A stretch of 64,000 nucleotides of DNA from JAHQVI01 sp963749875 (lineage in GTDB: Bacteria > Pseudomonadota > Alphaproteobacteria > Rhizobiales > Rhodomicrobiaceae): positions 434,001 to 498,000 of the forward strand of contig CAVVOX010000004.1 of the NCBI GenBank assembly GCA_963749875.1, given 5' to 3'. Of the stretch, positions 8,991-18,755 are shown one piece after another (position 1 is the first letter of the stretch; each line of letters begins with the position of its first letter). Made by a program: the position numbers and the translations under genes. The notes beneath the pieces are model-generated. The model worked only from the letters and a program-made list of their open reading frames with translations, did no database searches and had not been told where the DNA came from.

Positions 8991-9687
8991 TTAGTTCATC
9001 GATCTTGCTCATGGGCCAGCCATTGACGAGGCGGGCGAGAATGTCGGCGAGCCAGGCTTGGGGATCGACGACGTTTAATTTGCACGTCTCGATGAGCGAA
9101 GCGATGATGCCCCAGTGAACGCCGCCGCGATCGTGACCGGCGAAGAGCGCATTTTTTCGGTTCAGGGCAATCGGGCGGATTGAGCGCTCGACGGTATTGG
9201 AGTCGATCTCGATCCGGCCGTCATCGAGGAAGCGGACCAGTCCCTCCCAATGCCGGATGGCGTAGCGGATCACGTCGGCCAGTTTCGACCGGCCGGAGAT
9301 GCGGGCGAGCGTGGCATCGAGCCAGCTTTTGAACGCGTCGACAAGAGGGCGTGTACGGATATTGCGGACACTTTGGCGCTGCCCGGCGCTTTGCCCGCGG
9401 ATGGTCTCCTCGATCTTGTAAAGTGCTGCGATCTGGCGGAGCGCCTCCTCGGCGAGCGGTGCGTTGCCGCGAGCCGCAATCTCGTAAAAGCGTCGTCGCA
9501 GATGCGCCCAGCAGAAGGACAGCACGATCGGCGCAGATGGCTCTCGCGATTTCACAAGCTCCTTGTAAGCCGCATAACCATCCGTTTGCAGAATGCCGCT
9601 GAAGCCTGCGAGATGGGCGCGGCAATGCTCCGTTCCGCGGCCAGGTGCATAGCAGTAGACAACGGCTGGCGGATCGCTGCCGCCCAT

Positions 9688-9746
9688 CACAGACGCGCTT
9701 GCGCGTCTGTACATTTTAACTGTACGTCTTCGCAAGCGAAGACGTA
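9688..9746. repeat. Twin-hairpin miniature element inside tnpC
   Basis: Two 9-bp stems with 2-base loops (CAGACGCGCTTGCGCGTCTG and CGTCTTCGCAAGCGAAGACG) flank a short GTACA...TGTAC spacer. It interrupts a frame that is otherwise continuous on both sides (LGQLWAYARDDRP before, GGSDPPAVVYCYAPGR after). It resembles REP/BIME-type elements mobilised by REP-associated transposases; no such transposase is in the window. Confidence 0.8.
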
Positions 9747-10619
9747 TGGCCGATCATCGCGCGCATAGGCCCAAAGCTGGCCGAGCTTGACCTTCTTGCG
9801 CCCCGGATCGAGAACCGGCGCACGCGTCTCGTCGGCAAACAGTTTCGGCGAGCTTTTCAGGATCTCGAACAGCCTGGCCTGGACCGGCGCGAGAAGTCCC
9901 GCTGCACGACCGACCCAGTCGGCGAGTGTGGAGCGGTCAAGCTCGATGCCCTGGCGGGCGTAAATCTGTGCCTGGCGATAAAGCGGGCAGTGATCGGCAT
10001 ATTTGCTGACCAGCACATGCGCAATGAGGCTTTCAGTCGGGATGCCGCCTTCAATCAGGCGGGCTGGCGCCGGGGCCTGAACAACCGCTTCCTCACAGGC
10101 CCGGCAGGCATATTTGGGCCGGCGCGTCACGATCACCTTGAACTGAGCTGGAATGACATCCAGCCGCTCGGATCGATCCTCGCCCATCACATGCATGGCC
10201 GAGCCACAGCACGGGCAAGCTTTATCCTCCGGCTCGATGACGATCTCTTCCCGCGGCAGATGGGCCGGCAATGCGCCGCGATTGACCGAGCGCTTCTTCT
10301 TTGCCGGCGCTGCCTCGGGGAATGTCAGCATGCCATCTGGCTTTCCCCCAGCGCCTGCTCGGTCTCCTCCATTGCAAAGTTAAACTGATCGGGATCGAGC
10401 TTTTCGGATTTGCGTCCAAACTGCGCGCGCTGCAGCTGGCGCAGCGTCTCCCAAAGACGCGCATTGGCATCCTGCGAACGGGCCAGTTCCTGGCGCGCTT
10501 CAAGCACCAATTTCTTGAGCAGCTCGATGTCGTCGGGCAGAGGTTCGGCGTCCGCAATCATGGAAAAAGAAGAGCCATGATTTGCTCAAAAATGCACGGC
10601 GAAATGGCGGGGGCAGAGC

Positions 10620-10973
10620 TTATTGCACGGCCTGAGGGCGCTGGTGGCGCACTGCGCGAACCTTGCTCCAGTCCAGGCCTTCAAACAGGGCGGAGAGTTG
10701 CGCCGGGGACAGCTTCATCACGCCATCCTCGATCCTCGGCCAGTGGAATTTGCCGTCTTCCAGCCGCTTATAGATCAGGATCAGGCCGGAGCCGTCCCAG
10801 ATCAGGATCTTCACCCGATCCGCACGCTTGGCTCGGAAAATGAAAGCTGCGCCGCTGAATGGATCGAGCTTCAGTATCTCCTGTGCAACCGCCGCCAGGC
10901 CGTCCAGGCCTTTACGAAAATCGACCGGCCGCGTTGCAATGTAAATCCGCGGCGGAACCGCGCCAAAGATCAC
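10620..10973 (-). CDS. tnpB: IS66-family accessory protein TnpB
   Basis: 117 aa. The sequence IATRPVDFRKGLDGLAA and RVKILIWDGSGLILIYKRLE are hallmarks of the TnpB (Orf2, YhgA-like) proteins of IS66 elements, needed for transposition in an unknown way. Its start overlaps the tnpA stop by 4 bp and it lies 58 bp before tnpC. Intact. Confidence 0.93.
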   Translation of the reverse strand: MIFGAVPPRIYIATRPVDFRKGLDGLAAVAQEILKLDPFSGAAFIFRAKRADRVKILIWDGSGLILIYKRLEDGKFHWPRIEDGVMKLSPAQLSALFEGLDWSKVRAVRHQRPQAVQ

Positions 10974-11392
10974 CGCCGCCTCTTTTGCAAGCCGCCGGCC
11001 GCCTCGATCACGGCAAAGATCGTATCCCGCGATGCATTTGGCGGAATGCGAAGCCTGGCTCCGTTGATCTCAATCTCGATCATCGGCGGTGAAGATAGTG
11101 GACCGGATGAAGCAGGCTGCACAAACGGATCCTGCATGACGACCGGCGCGAACGACGCCGACTCCGCGGTCAAGGCAGCCGCGCGTTCACGCGCCTTCTT
11201 GCGCCATGTAAAGATCTGGCTCGCCGAAACCCGATGCCGACGGGCAATCTCTGTGATAACCGCCCGCTCCTGAAGCGTTTCGGCCACGATGGCTGCCTTG
11301 ACATCATCCGGCCACTGACGGCGACGGCCGGTTCCCGTGATCACTTCGATCCGTTGAAAGCTGTCGGCGGGGGCGGGTAGCGGCTTGCTCAT
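10970..11392 (-). CDS. tnpA: IS66-family helix-turn-helix protein TnpA
   Basis: 140 aa from the ATG at 11392; the frame is open further upstream but past the region conserved in the family. It has a Tnp_8-type HTH (WPDDVKAAIVAETL, ITEIARRHRVSASQIFTWR), probably binding the element ends, followed by a variable region and IEIEINGARLRIPPNAS. First gene of the tnpABC operon. Confidence 0.9.
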   Translation of the reverse strand: MSKPLPAPADSFQRIEVITGTGRRRQWPDDVKAAIVAETLQERAVITEIARRHRVSASQIFTWRKKARERAAALTAESASFAPVVMQDPFVQPASSGPLSSPPMIEIEINGARLRIPPNASRDTIFAVIEAAGGLQKRRR

Positions 11393-11636
11393 AGGCGTAA
11401 GACCAGGAGTATGACCAGGAGGATCTCGAAAGAGCCAGCACTCTCGCTGCGTCACCGACAAAATGGAAGGTGGGAGCAAAACATCGCTTACCGCTATCTC
11501 CGTGAATATGTATTCGTAATATGCGCAATTGGTGCTAGCTTGTCCCAATCTCGTGCAGCTTCAGCCACTTTGTGCCTTATGACTGGTTGTTCTTCATTTT
11601 GTTGGGGCCCCGCCCCTAGCGAGACAAAAGGTTTGT

Positions 11637-13673
11637 ATGGTGCAATCGATGCAAACCCCTCGGGATGATAATCGCGACACCGATTACAACGAGATTTTCG
11701 ACAATGCGAATGTCGCGCTTTGGGTGGAAGATTTCTCTCACGTCGTTGGTTTGCTAAATGGACTGCGCGCGAAGGGTGTTGAAGATCCGCGTTCTTATTT
11801 TCAAGAGCACCCAGAACATCTCCGAGAAGCAATTGCGTTAGTTCGTATCCTCGATGCCAACGCTTGCGCCGTCACCATGTTCGGGGCAGCGACCAAAGCA
11901 GAACTTCTGAATTCACTTACCGAGATCTTTCTGCCTGAGACGGACCAGGTCTTCATCGAGGAGCTCGTTTGTATCTGGGAAGGCCAAAGTCATTATAAGG
12001 GTGAAACCGTCCTGAAAACTTTGAAGGGGCGCACGCTCGACGTCACGTTTACGATCGCGTTTAACGGGGAGCACTTCAACAAGACGATTGTCAGTTTCCT
12101 CGACAATTCAAACCGCAGGAAAGCGGAAGCGGCACTTGTCAAGCAATCTCAACGCTTGGAGACGTTCAACCGTATTGCGCGAACCATCGCTGAGGATCTC
12201 AATCATCAGTCCGTTGTCCAGCGTGTCGTGGATGCAGGGACTGAATTCAGCGGGGCACAGTTTGGGGCATTCTTCTATAATCGCGTCGATCATCTTGGTG
12301 AGCGCTATCTGCTTTACGCGCTCTCAGGCGCACCGCGTTCGGCATTCGAGAAATTCAGCATCCCGCGGAATACACCGCTTTTCGATCCTACCTTTCAAGG
12401 CCGTGGGATTATCCGCTCTGATGATATTCGCGCTGACCCCCGATATGGAAAGGTGGCCCCTCATTACGGGATGCCTGCGGGCCATCTGCCTGTCGTTAGC
12501 TATCTTGCAGTGCCCGTCGTTTCACGTTCCGGCGCCGTCATTGGGGGCCTCTTTTTTGGTCATGCCGAGCCTGGCGTTTTTACAGATGAAGTCGAACATG
12601 TCATCGAAGGTGTTGCCGCCTATGCGGCTGTCGCAGTCGAAAATGCCCGCTTGTTCGAATCGGCTCAAAAGGAGATCGAAACTCGGCGGCGCGCCGAAAA
12701 GCATGCCCAACACTTTATAGCGCTTGTGGAATCGTCAGACGACGCGATTGTCTCTAAGAGCCTCGAAGGCATCGTTATGAGCTGGAATTCAGGAGCGGAG
12801 AGATTGTTTGGCTATAGTGCTGAGGAGATCATTGGCAAATCGATCACGATACTTATTCCGCATGATCGGCAGGACGAGGAGCCAGAAATCCTTGCCCGTA
12901 TACGCAGCGGTGAGCGGATCGAGCATTATGAAACAGTGCGTCAGCGCAAAGACGGAAATCTAGTTGACATTTCGCTCACTGTTTCCCCGATCAAGGATCA
13001 AAGCGGCCAAATCGTAGGCGCATCTAAAATTGCGCGCGACATTACCGAACGAAAAATCGCTGAGGAACAGCAGCAGCGAATGTTCCAGGAGATGAATCAT
13101 CGCATTAGGAATCTCTTCAGTCTTGCGAGTAGCATGGTTGCATTTACCGCACGCACGGCAAGCACGACGGAAGAGCTAAGCAAAAGTCTTCGCGAAAGGC
13201 TTGATGCGCTGGCGCGAGCGCATGCTCTCACTCTTTCTGGCAATGATGGATGTGAACCCGACCATGCGTCGCAGGCCACGTTGCATACAATTATCCAGGC
13301 CATTCTTCGACCCTATCACCCTCGAGACTATGCGGAGAGCGCACGCGTGCAAGTTCGCGGTGCTGATATGCCGGCATCAGGCCGCTTCGTAACAGATCTT
13401 GCGCTATTGTTTTATGAATGTGCGACGAATGCGGCCAAATACGGTGCTTTGTCAGTGCCAGACGGGAGCGTTGACATCGAGAGCGTTGAGACAGCAGACG
13501 GCATGCTCGTACGGTGGAAAGAAATTGGCGGCCCCACGATCGCCCGTCCGTCCAAAAAGGGTTTTGGCTCTCGTCTCACGCAAGCGACAGTTGCCAGTCT
13601 TGGTGCAAAGGTTTCTTACGAATGGGATCCGGAGGGATTGACCATCCACCTCTCCCTTCCACGCTTTGTTTAG
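11637..13673 (+). CDS. PAS-GAF-PAS sensor histidine kinase, HWE type
   Basis: 678 aa, no transmembrane helix. Domains: N-terminal PAS-like (about 15-150), GAF (about 165-340), second PAS with PAC (about 355-475; SSDDAIVSKSLEGIVMSWN, DITERK), then the HWE kinase domain. The phosphoacceptor is His488 in MNHRIRNLF; the N-box reads ECATNAAKYGAL and the family's W-x-E is RWKEIGG. No response regulator gene is adjacent, so its partner is unknown; HWE kinases often act on stand-alone regulators. The gene stands alone, downstream of the IS66 element. Confidence 0.92.
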   Translation: MVQSMQTPRDDNRDTDYNEIFDNANVALWVEDFSHVVGLLNGLRAKGVEDPRSYFQEHPEHLREAIALVRILDANACAVTMFGAATKAELLNSLTEIFLPETDQVFIEELVCIWEGQSHYKGETVLKTLKGRTLDVTFTIAFNGEHFNKTIVSFLDNSNRRKAEAALVKQSQRLETFNRIARTIAEDLNHQSVVQRVVDAGTEFSGAQFGAFFYNRVDHLGERYLLYALSGAPRSAFEKFSIPRNTPLFDPTFQGRGIIRSDDIRADPRYGKVAPHYGMPAGHLPVVSYLAVPVVSRSGAVIGGLFFGHAEPGVFTDEVEHVIEGVAAYAAVAVENARLFESAQKEIETRRRAEKHAQHFIALVESSDDAIVSKSLEGIVMSWNSGAERLFGYSAEEIIGKSITILIPHDRQDEEPEILARIRSGERIEHYETVRQRKDGNLVDISLTVSPIKDQSGQIVGASKIARDITERKIAEEQQQRMFQEMNHRIRNLFSLASSMVAFTARTASTTEELSKSLRERLDALARAHALTLSGNDGCEPDHASQATLHTIIQAILRPYHPRDYAESARVQVRGADMPASGRFVTDLALLFYECATNAAKYGALSVPDGSVDIESVETADGMLVRWKEIGGPTIARPSKKGFGSRLTQATVASLGAKVSYEWDPEGLTIHLSLPRFV

Positions 13674-14181
13674 GCGGCAATCGTGATGTCGACTTTCACC
13701 GCATTCTCACCGTCGGCAGCAAGAACACGGGACGGGGAGAAATGGACCGGAACTCTCCGGCGAGAAACTTTGTCAGGGTCCGGGAAACCGGGTCAAGGGA
13801 GCGTCGTTGACGAAGCGGCCTAAACAAGCCGTCCCTACACATTGGCTTTATTTCTGTTGGCGGATAAATCGCTTCGGGATCTGCGGCGTCCCAAAGGCCG
13901 ATATTGCCACACCCCGGCCAAGCTCCTCAACGGAGGGTTCCGGCCACTGTCTCCCCATCATACGTCCCAGCAGATGACGGAGAGACAGCGGGTGAAAGCT
14001 GACATCGCAGATAACCAGCATGTTAACTTTCAGGGGGCGGACATTTCTGCGGATCCAAAACATGGCTTAATTGCCGCTCCCGCACAATAACCTCAAGCGG
14101 GTCGGTCAACGACTCTGGAGACATATCCGGGAGTTCGGGATACGGTCGTCCCAGTGCGAGATGCCGACATTTACAGCAGAA
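13674..14181. other. Intergenic region with no supported gene
   Basis: About 500 bases between the histidine kinase and the end of the LysR gene. Short open frames on both strands have no ribosome site and no recognisable sequence. Confidence 0.4.
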
Positions 14182-15083
14182 TCAGAAGCCAGCTTTCTCT
14201 GCCATGGTTCGCAGCCAATCGAAGAAACAGGTGACCGTCCCGGACGGCTCAGCACCGGAGCGTGTCGCATAATAGGCGGTTCCGGGATCGTGATCGCCCG
14301 CCGGCCAGGGGACAGAGTTCCATCGGCAACGAGCTGTGACGTAATGGAGCGCCAGCCAAGGATCAGGCCGCGGCCATCCAGTGCAGCCTGAACCGCGTGA
14401 ACGTAGTTGTCGAAGATTTCCCCGGGTTTTCTCGGTGGTTGCCGCCCTGTCGCCGCAAGGTAATCAGCCCAGTTCTCCCAGCGGTCGCTCCCGTCGGGAC
14501 GCCGGACATGGATCAGCGGCGCCTCGGCGAGATCGATATCATGAGTGAATAGCCGATCTACCAGTGCGGGCCGTCCCACAGGACAGATCCGCTCCTGAAA
14601 CAGCTTCACTGTCATCCCGTCCATCCACGCTTCACGACCGTAACGCAGGATGACATCGATCCCGGGCATAAGCCGCGGCATTTCCCTAGGCGGTGCTTGC
14701 ACGTTTACATAGATGTCGGGATTGCCGGCATAAAAGTCGGGCAGCCGTGGCAGTAGCCAATGGGTGGCCATGCCAAGTGTACAGGCCACCGTGATGTGTT
14801 TGTGCTTGCGCGTGTTTCGAATCCGCAGATCCTCGATCGTCATGGTGATCAGCGACAGTCCGTCGCGTGTTGCCTCTGCCAATTGCTGCCCTGCGGGGGT
14901 CAGGCGGGCGGGTTTCGTGCTGCGGTCGACCAGCGGCACCTGCACGTAATCCTCCAACGTCTTGAGCGCCTGAGTGACGGCAGGCTGGGTCACGTTCAGC
15001 CGCAAGGCAGCCTCCCGCATCGAACCGGCACGGGCGAATTCGGCAAAAGCTGTCAGCAGACGCAGGGGCGGCAGGTTCCCCAT
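14182..15083 (-). pseudogene. LysR-family regulator with a C-terminal frameshift
   Basis: The N-terminal winged helix (LRLLTAFAEFARAGSMREAA, LNVTQPAVTQALKTLEDYV) and effector-binding domain are intact to about residue 270 (TIPEPP). The frame then shifts; the uninterrupted frame runs on with unrelated residues, while the next frame restores a normal GcvA-like ending, CFFDWLRTMAEKAGF, stopping at 14182. A single-base indel near 14270 explains this; it may be real or a sequencing error. It is divergent from the dioxygenase/aldolase operon and probably regulates it. Confidence 0.75.
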
Positions 15084-15196
15084 AACTTAAGCTCCAGATT
15101 AATTTTTGGTGAGTGTAATCCACCTTTTCCAATCAGCAAACAGGCGACATTTTTGTCTCAGTCCGGAAGCCAATTTGCTTAAGTTAAGGAGCTGCA

Positions 15197-16336
15197 ATGA
15201 ACATTGCCACCTTGCCTGCAGTCCCCGTCATGCTCGAGGAAAAAGGCCTGACTGTCGGTCTGCCTGATGGGCGAAACGCATATTTCAATTATTACTGGCT
15301 GCGCGACAATTGTCCGAGCTCCTTCAATAGCGAAACGCGCGAACGGACTTTTGACATCTTTCAGCTTCCGGAAGCGCCACGCGCCAGCGCCGCGTGGGTC
15401 GAGGGCGAGGTTCTGGTGATCGCCTGGACCGGCGAGAATCACGTTTCACGCATCCCGATGACACAGCTGGTGATGTTTGCAGACGGTGTTTCACGGCCTG
15501 ATCCGGTCGACATGCCCCGCTGCGCTTGGTTCGCCGATCACTATCCGAATGTGGCAAGGTTCTCGCAGCCGGAGTTGTTGTCGAACCCTGCCGAGATAGC
15601 CGAATGGATCGAAGCGATGCTGATCGAGGGCGTAACCATCATCAACGACATGCCCGACACCAACGCCGCTCTTACCGATACAGCTAATCTGATGGGGCAG
15701 GTTCGTCCAACATTTTTCGGCACCTATTTCGACGTGAAAACCCATATCAATCCGACCAATACTGCCTACACGGCTGCGGCGCTGGAATTGCACACGGACA
15801 CTCCCGCCGAAGAACACGCCCCCGGCATCCAGTTCTTGCATTGCCGCGCCAATACCGTGACAGGTGGCGCCAGTCTCTTCGCCGATGGGGTGGCCGTGGC
15901 CAACGATTTCCGTAAAGTTGATCCCGAAGGCTTCAAGCTGCTTTCAGAAATCTCAATCCCGTTCTACTGCGAGTACGACACCTATGACATGCGATCCCGC
16001 CAGACAGTGATTGAGTTGGACAAGCATGGGGAGGTCGAGGGCCTGACCATCAGCCAGCACATGGCCGACATGTTCGATCTGGATCAGCAACTGCTGGACG
16101 ACTATTACCCGGCATTCTGCCGCTTTGGAAAAATGCTGCAGGACACCAAATATGTGATGAATTTCCTCCTCAATGCCGGAGAATGTATCGTCTTCGACAA
16201 CCACCGCATCGTGCATGGCCGCGCCGCCTATACTGCTGAAAGCGGGGACCGTTATCTGCGCGGTTGCTACGTGGACCGGGCCGAGATGCACTCGACCTAT
16301 CGCGCACTGACCACCGAAGGCCGGTTCAAGAGGTAA
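15197..16336 (+). CDS. Gamma-butyrobetaine dioxygenase-like 2-oxoglutarate/Fe(II) oxygenase
   Basis: 379 aa. N-terminal GBBH-like domain (about 10-95, with YYWLRDNC), then the TauD/TfdA double-stranded beta-helix. Fe(II) ligands are visible as HTD in LELHTDTPAEEHAPG and the distal His in NHRIVHGRAAY. Homologues hydroxylate gamma-butyrobetaine or trimethyllysine in carnitine metabolism, or related quaternary amines. RBS AAGGAG lies just upstream. The class II aldolase gene starts 2 bases after its stop; in carnitine synthesis an aldolase step follows trimethyllysine hydroxylation, but that aldolase is of another kind, so the substrate stays open. Confidence 0.88.
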   Translation: MNIATLPAVPVMLEEKGLTVGLPDGRNAYFNYYWLRDNCPSSFNSETRERTFDIFQLPEAPRASAAWVEGEVLVIAWTGENHVSRIPMTQLVMFADGVSRPDPVDMPRCAWFADHYPNVARFSQPELLSNPAEIAEWIEAMLIEGVTIINDMPDTNAALTDTANLMGQVRPTFFGTYFDVKTHINPTNTAYTAAALELHTDTPAEEHAPGIQFLHCRANTVTGGASLFADGVAVANDFRKVDPEGFKLLSEISIPFYCEYDTYDMRSRQTVIELDKHGEVEGLTISQHMADMFDLDQQLLDDYYPAFCRFGKMLQDTKYVMNFLLNAGECIVFDNHRIVHGRAAYTAESGDRYLRGCYVDRAEMHSTYRALTTEGRFKR

Positions 16337-16338
16337 TC

Positions 16339-17082
16339 ATGCTGGACACACATTCTGACGCCATCGTGCAATTGCGCGAGGATCTTGCCGCCGCATTCCG
16401 GCTGTGCCATCGCCTTGGCTGGTCGGAATCCGTAAGTAACCATTTCAGCGCGGCCGTTTCCATGGATGGGCGACAATTCCTGCTCAACCCGCGCTGGCAG
16501 CATTTCGCTACGATCCGACCGGGGGATTTGCTACTGCTGGACGCCGACGACGCTTCGGTGATGGAGGGACCGGACGCGCCGGACCCCTCGGCCTGGACGA
16601 TCCATGGAACCATGCATCGCGAGTTGCCTGAAGCCCGCGTGATCCTGCATGTGCATTCGCCATATGCCAGTGCGCTGGCCTGTCTCAAGGATCCCACGCT
16701 ACTTCCCATCGACAACAACACAGCTCGCTTCTTCGGGCGCATCGGCTATGATCTGGAATTTGGAGGAATCTCGGACAGTGCCGAAGAAGGCAGGCACCTG
16801 GCCGCTGCAATGCACGGAAATACTGTGTTGATTATGGGAAATCATGGCATCTCGGTCACCGGACCGACAGTGGCGGCGGCTTTTGAGGACCTATATTTCT
16901 TTGAAAAGGCGGCACAGACGCTGATTTTGGCAAAATCCAGCGGCGAGCCGCTAGCGGTGCTGAGCGACGACGTCGCCCGCGTCACCGCTGAAGGCTGGCA
17001 CGCATATCGCGGGATGGCCGACCGGCATTTCACCTATCTGAAGACAGTGCTCGACCGCGACGAACCCGACTGGCGTAGCTAA
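16339..17082 (+). CDS. Class II aldolase/adducin family protein
   Basis: 247 aa from the ATG at 16339, two bases after the dioxygenase stop. Conserved metal-binding His residues are visible in VILHVHSPYASALAC and MGNHGISVTG, with WTIHGTMHRELP ahead of them. The family includes fuculose-phosphate aldolase and several decarboxylases or dehydratases acting on phosphorylated or hydroxy acids. Being coupled to a 2-oxoglutarate oxygenase, it probably cleaves the hydroxylated product; this is inference. Confidence 0.87.
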   Translation: MLDTHSDAIVQLREDLAAAFRLCHRLGWSESVSNHFSAAVSMDGRQFLLNPRWQHFATIRPGDLLLLDADDASVMEGPDAPDPSAWTIHGTMHRELPEARVILHVHSPYASALACLKDPTLLPIDNNTARFFGRIGYDLEFGGISDSAEEGRHLAAAMHGNTVLIMGNHGISVTGPTVAAAFEDLYFFEKAAQTLILAKSSGEPLAVLSDDVARVTAEGWHAYRGMADRHFTYLKTVLDRDEPDWRS

Positions 17083-17180
17083 GCCCTGAGACACACAAGT
17101 CGACTACCATGTAAGGGGGCGTCGACGTCAGATGGAACAGCGCAAGTCGCAATCATGGCCAAGCTAAAAGTATTTCTTGA

Positions 17181-18232
17181 GGCTCTGTCCGCGCTGAGTA
17201 TGGGGATTGACGGCAGCTCAAGTTCCTGATTTGTTCCCATTAAGGGAGACCGATCATGGAGCACCGAAAATTCAAACAGCGGCTAGCGGAACTTATCGCG
17301 GAACTCACGCCCGCGCAGGGCCGCAAGCTGATCGATACTCTTCGCGAGCGGAGCGCTGGAAATGAAACGCAAAAGCTCATCGATGGCCAGTTTCAGACCG
17401 ATCTGAAATGCCCGCATTGCAAGGGGCGTCGCATCCATCGCCATGGTATGGCGCGGGGTCTGTGGCGTTACAAATGCCTGGCCTGCGCCAGGACGTTCAA
17501 CGCTCTGACCGGCACGCCGCTGGCCCGGCTTCGAAAGCGGGACCGCTGGCTGAAATTCGCCGAAGCGCTCAACGGCTCGGAGACCGTCCGCGCCGCGGCG
17601 GTGCGGACCGGGATCGACAAGAGCACGTCCTTCCGCTGGAGGCATCGTTTTTTGAAGGCGCAGAAAGACCTTAAGGACCAGCGGCTGACCGGCATCGTCG
17701 AGGTCGACGAATGTTTCGTTCTGCAAAGCCGGAAAGGTGAGCGGCGCTTGCCGCGCAAGGCGAGGAAGCGCGGCGGCAAGGCTGAAAAGCCAGGCTTGTC
17801 CAGCGAACAAACGCCGATCCTGATCGCCCGCGACCGCTACGGCCATCATCTGGATGCGGTGTTGCACAATCGCTCGGAGGACGCCGTCAACGCGGTTTTG
17901 AAGGGAGCAGTTTCGAACACTGACGTGCTGCTGTGCATGGACGGCGATCCGGCGCTGATCGCTTTCGCCAAGGCAGAAGCGATCGAATACGAGCTGATCC
18001 TCGCCAGCCACGGCGAGCACGTGCATGAAAAGGTGCTGCACATCCAGACCGTCAATAGCTATATCAGCCGCTTCAAGAAATGGCTCAACCGCTTCAACGG
18101 CGTGGCGACGAAATATCTGCCCAACTATCTCGGCTGGCGGCGAATGCTGGAAAAATCCGCTGCTTCCCTTGCGCCCGAGCACTGCTTGGCCGCCGCCATT
18201 GGATGAAACACATACTCAACGCGGACAGAGCC
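17181..18232 (+). mobile_element. IS1595-family element, copy 1
   Basis: 1052 bp with terminal repeats GGCTCTGTCCGCGCTGAGTA (left) and GGCTCTGTCCGCGTTGAGTA (right, read inwards). Flanking 8-mers TTTCTTGA and TCCGGAAA differ, so no target duplication is visible, suggesting a rearrangement at one side. An identical-protein inverted copy lies at 34258-35309. Confidence 0.9.
17256..18206 (+). CDS. IS1595-family transposase, copy 1
   Basis: 316 aa. N-terminal zinc ribbon (CPHCKGRRIHRHGMARG, YKCLACARTFNALTGTPL), then a helical region, then the ISXO2-like DDE domain beginning EVDECF, with a second Asp in CMDGDPALI. Shine-Dalgarno GGGAG precedes the ATG. Intact and presumably active in cis and on the other copies. 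Confidence 0.93.
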   Translation: MEHRKFKQRLAELIAELTPAQGRKLIDTLRERSAGNETQKLIDGQFQTDLKCPHCKGRRIHRHGMARGLWRYKCLACARTFNALTGTPLARLRKRDRWLKFAEALNGSETVRAAAVRTGIDKSTSFRWRHRFLKAQKDLKDQRLTGIVEVDECFVLQSRKGERRLPRKARKRGGKAEKPGLSSEQTPILIARDRYGHHLDAVLHNRSEDAVNAVLKGAVSNTDVLLCMDGDPALIAFAKAEAIEYELILASHGEHVHEKVLHIQTVNSYISRFKKWLNRFNGVATKYLPNYLGWRRMLEKSAASLAPEHCLAAAIG

Positions 18233-18239
18233 TCCGGAA

Positions 18240-18326
18240 ATGACACGCTTGCGGGCGGCGAGGCTGATCCTCGATCTTGCATACGGTCGTCCCAAGGCTG
18301 AGCGCGTGACATGTGAGCTCAGGTGA
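18240..18326 (+). pseudogene. C-terminal fragment of a DUF5681-like protein
   Basis: 28 codons read MTRLRAARLILDLAYGRPKA..., resembling the end of DUF5681 proteins (usually RAAELLLDRAYGKP). It begins 8 bases beyond the right end of IS1595 copy 1, so the body of the gene was probably lost when the element arrived or rearranged. The remaining sequence up to 18755 shows no supported gene. Confidence 0.4.
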
Positions 18327-18755
18327 TCAGCTGCGGCTACTATCGACGGTAGCTTTTGGCCTAATATCATCCCACCCACGTCGTTGCAAATGACGGTGAG
18401 AGTGCGGTGAAAGCCGACGTTCGCCTCCGCCACCATTTCGCGCTTGGTCCAACGGCGATCTTGTCCGCTCAACGACAGTTGTGCATTACACCCGTCCGCA
18501 GGCGAAGTGTTTTATTCACCGCTTTCTAAGCTATCCGTCCAAAGCGGAATGGTGCCCGTCTGCAACGCATGAATCATAATTTACAGATGATTTGGGCAAC
18601 AAACTGCTGTCCGCGCGAGCCCACAACTCCTATTTTGTGCTTCTCCTGCTGCTGGTTCAACGTCATGAACTTGTGCATAATCGACTAAACTTGGACTGGC
18701 TGCCATCAGAGGTGATTTCAGCAACTGTGGCGGCAAGATAGCGAGAACTGATCCG

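Larger units (their letters stand above)
8099..10561 (-). pseudogene. tnpC: IS66 transposase TnpC, doubly interrupted
   Basis: Starts at the ATG at 10561 with a leucine-rich N-terminus (LVLEARQELARSQDANARLW), then the zinc-binding region CPCCGSAMH...CRACEE, and the DDE core (LFADETRAPVLDPGRKK; LQTDGYAAYKE). The frame breaks at about 9746 where a twin-hairpin repeat of about 59 bp is inserted, and again at 8994 where the IS5 element lies. The original end, DELMPWADAAAPPERAVA, can be read beyond IS5 to a stop at 8099. A functional transposase is not expected from this copy. Confidence 0.88.
8086..11491 (-). mobile_element. IS66-family insertion sequence, interrupted
   Basis: Terminal inverted repeats: GTAAGCGATGTT at 8086-8097 and its complement ending at 11491. 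It carries tnpA, tnpB and tnpC in the usual order on the minus strand. Flanking 8-mers (CTTGTATA left, CGCTATCT right) do not match, so no target duplication is seen. tnpC is broken by a nested IS5 element and by a small hairpin element, so the copy is defective. Confidence 0.9.

Noticed and set aside
17283..18182. Long antisense frame over the IS1595 transposase
   Set aside because: Exact mirror of the transposase codons in GC-rich DNA; the same shadow appears at copy 2.
17173..18240. Simple inversion between IS1595 copies 1 and 2 with swapped target duplications
   Set aside because: The four flanking 8-mers (TTTCTTGA, TCCGGAAA, TTCCTTAT, TTGGCAGA) do not match in either direct or swapped arrangement.
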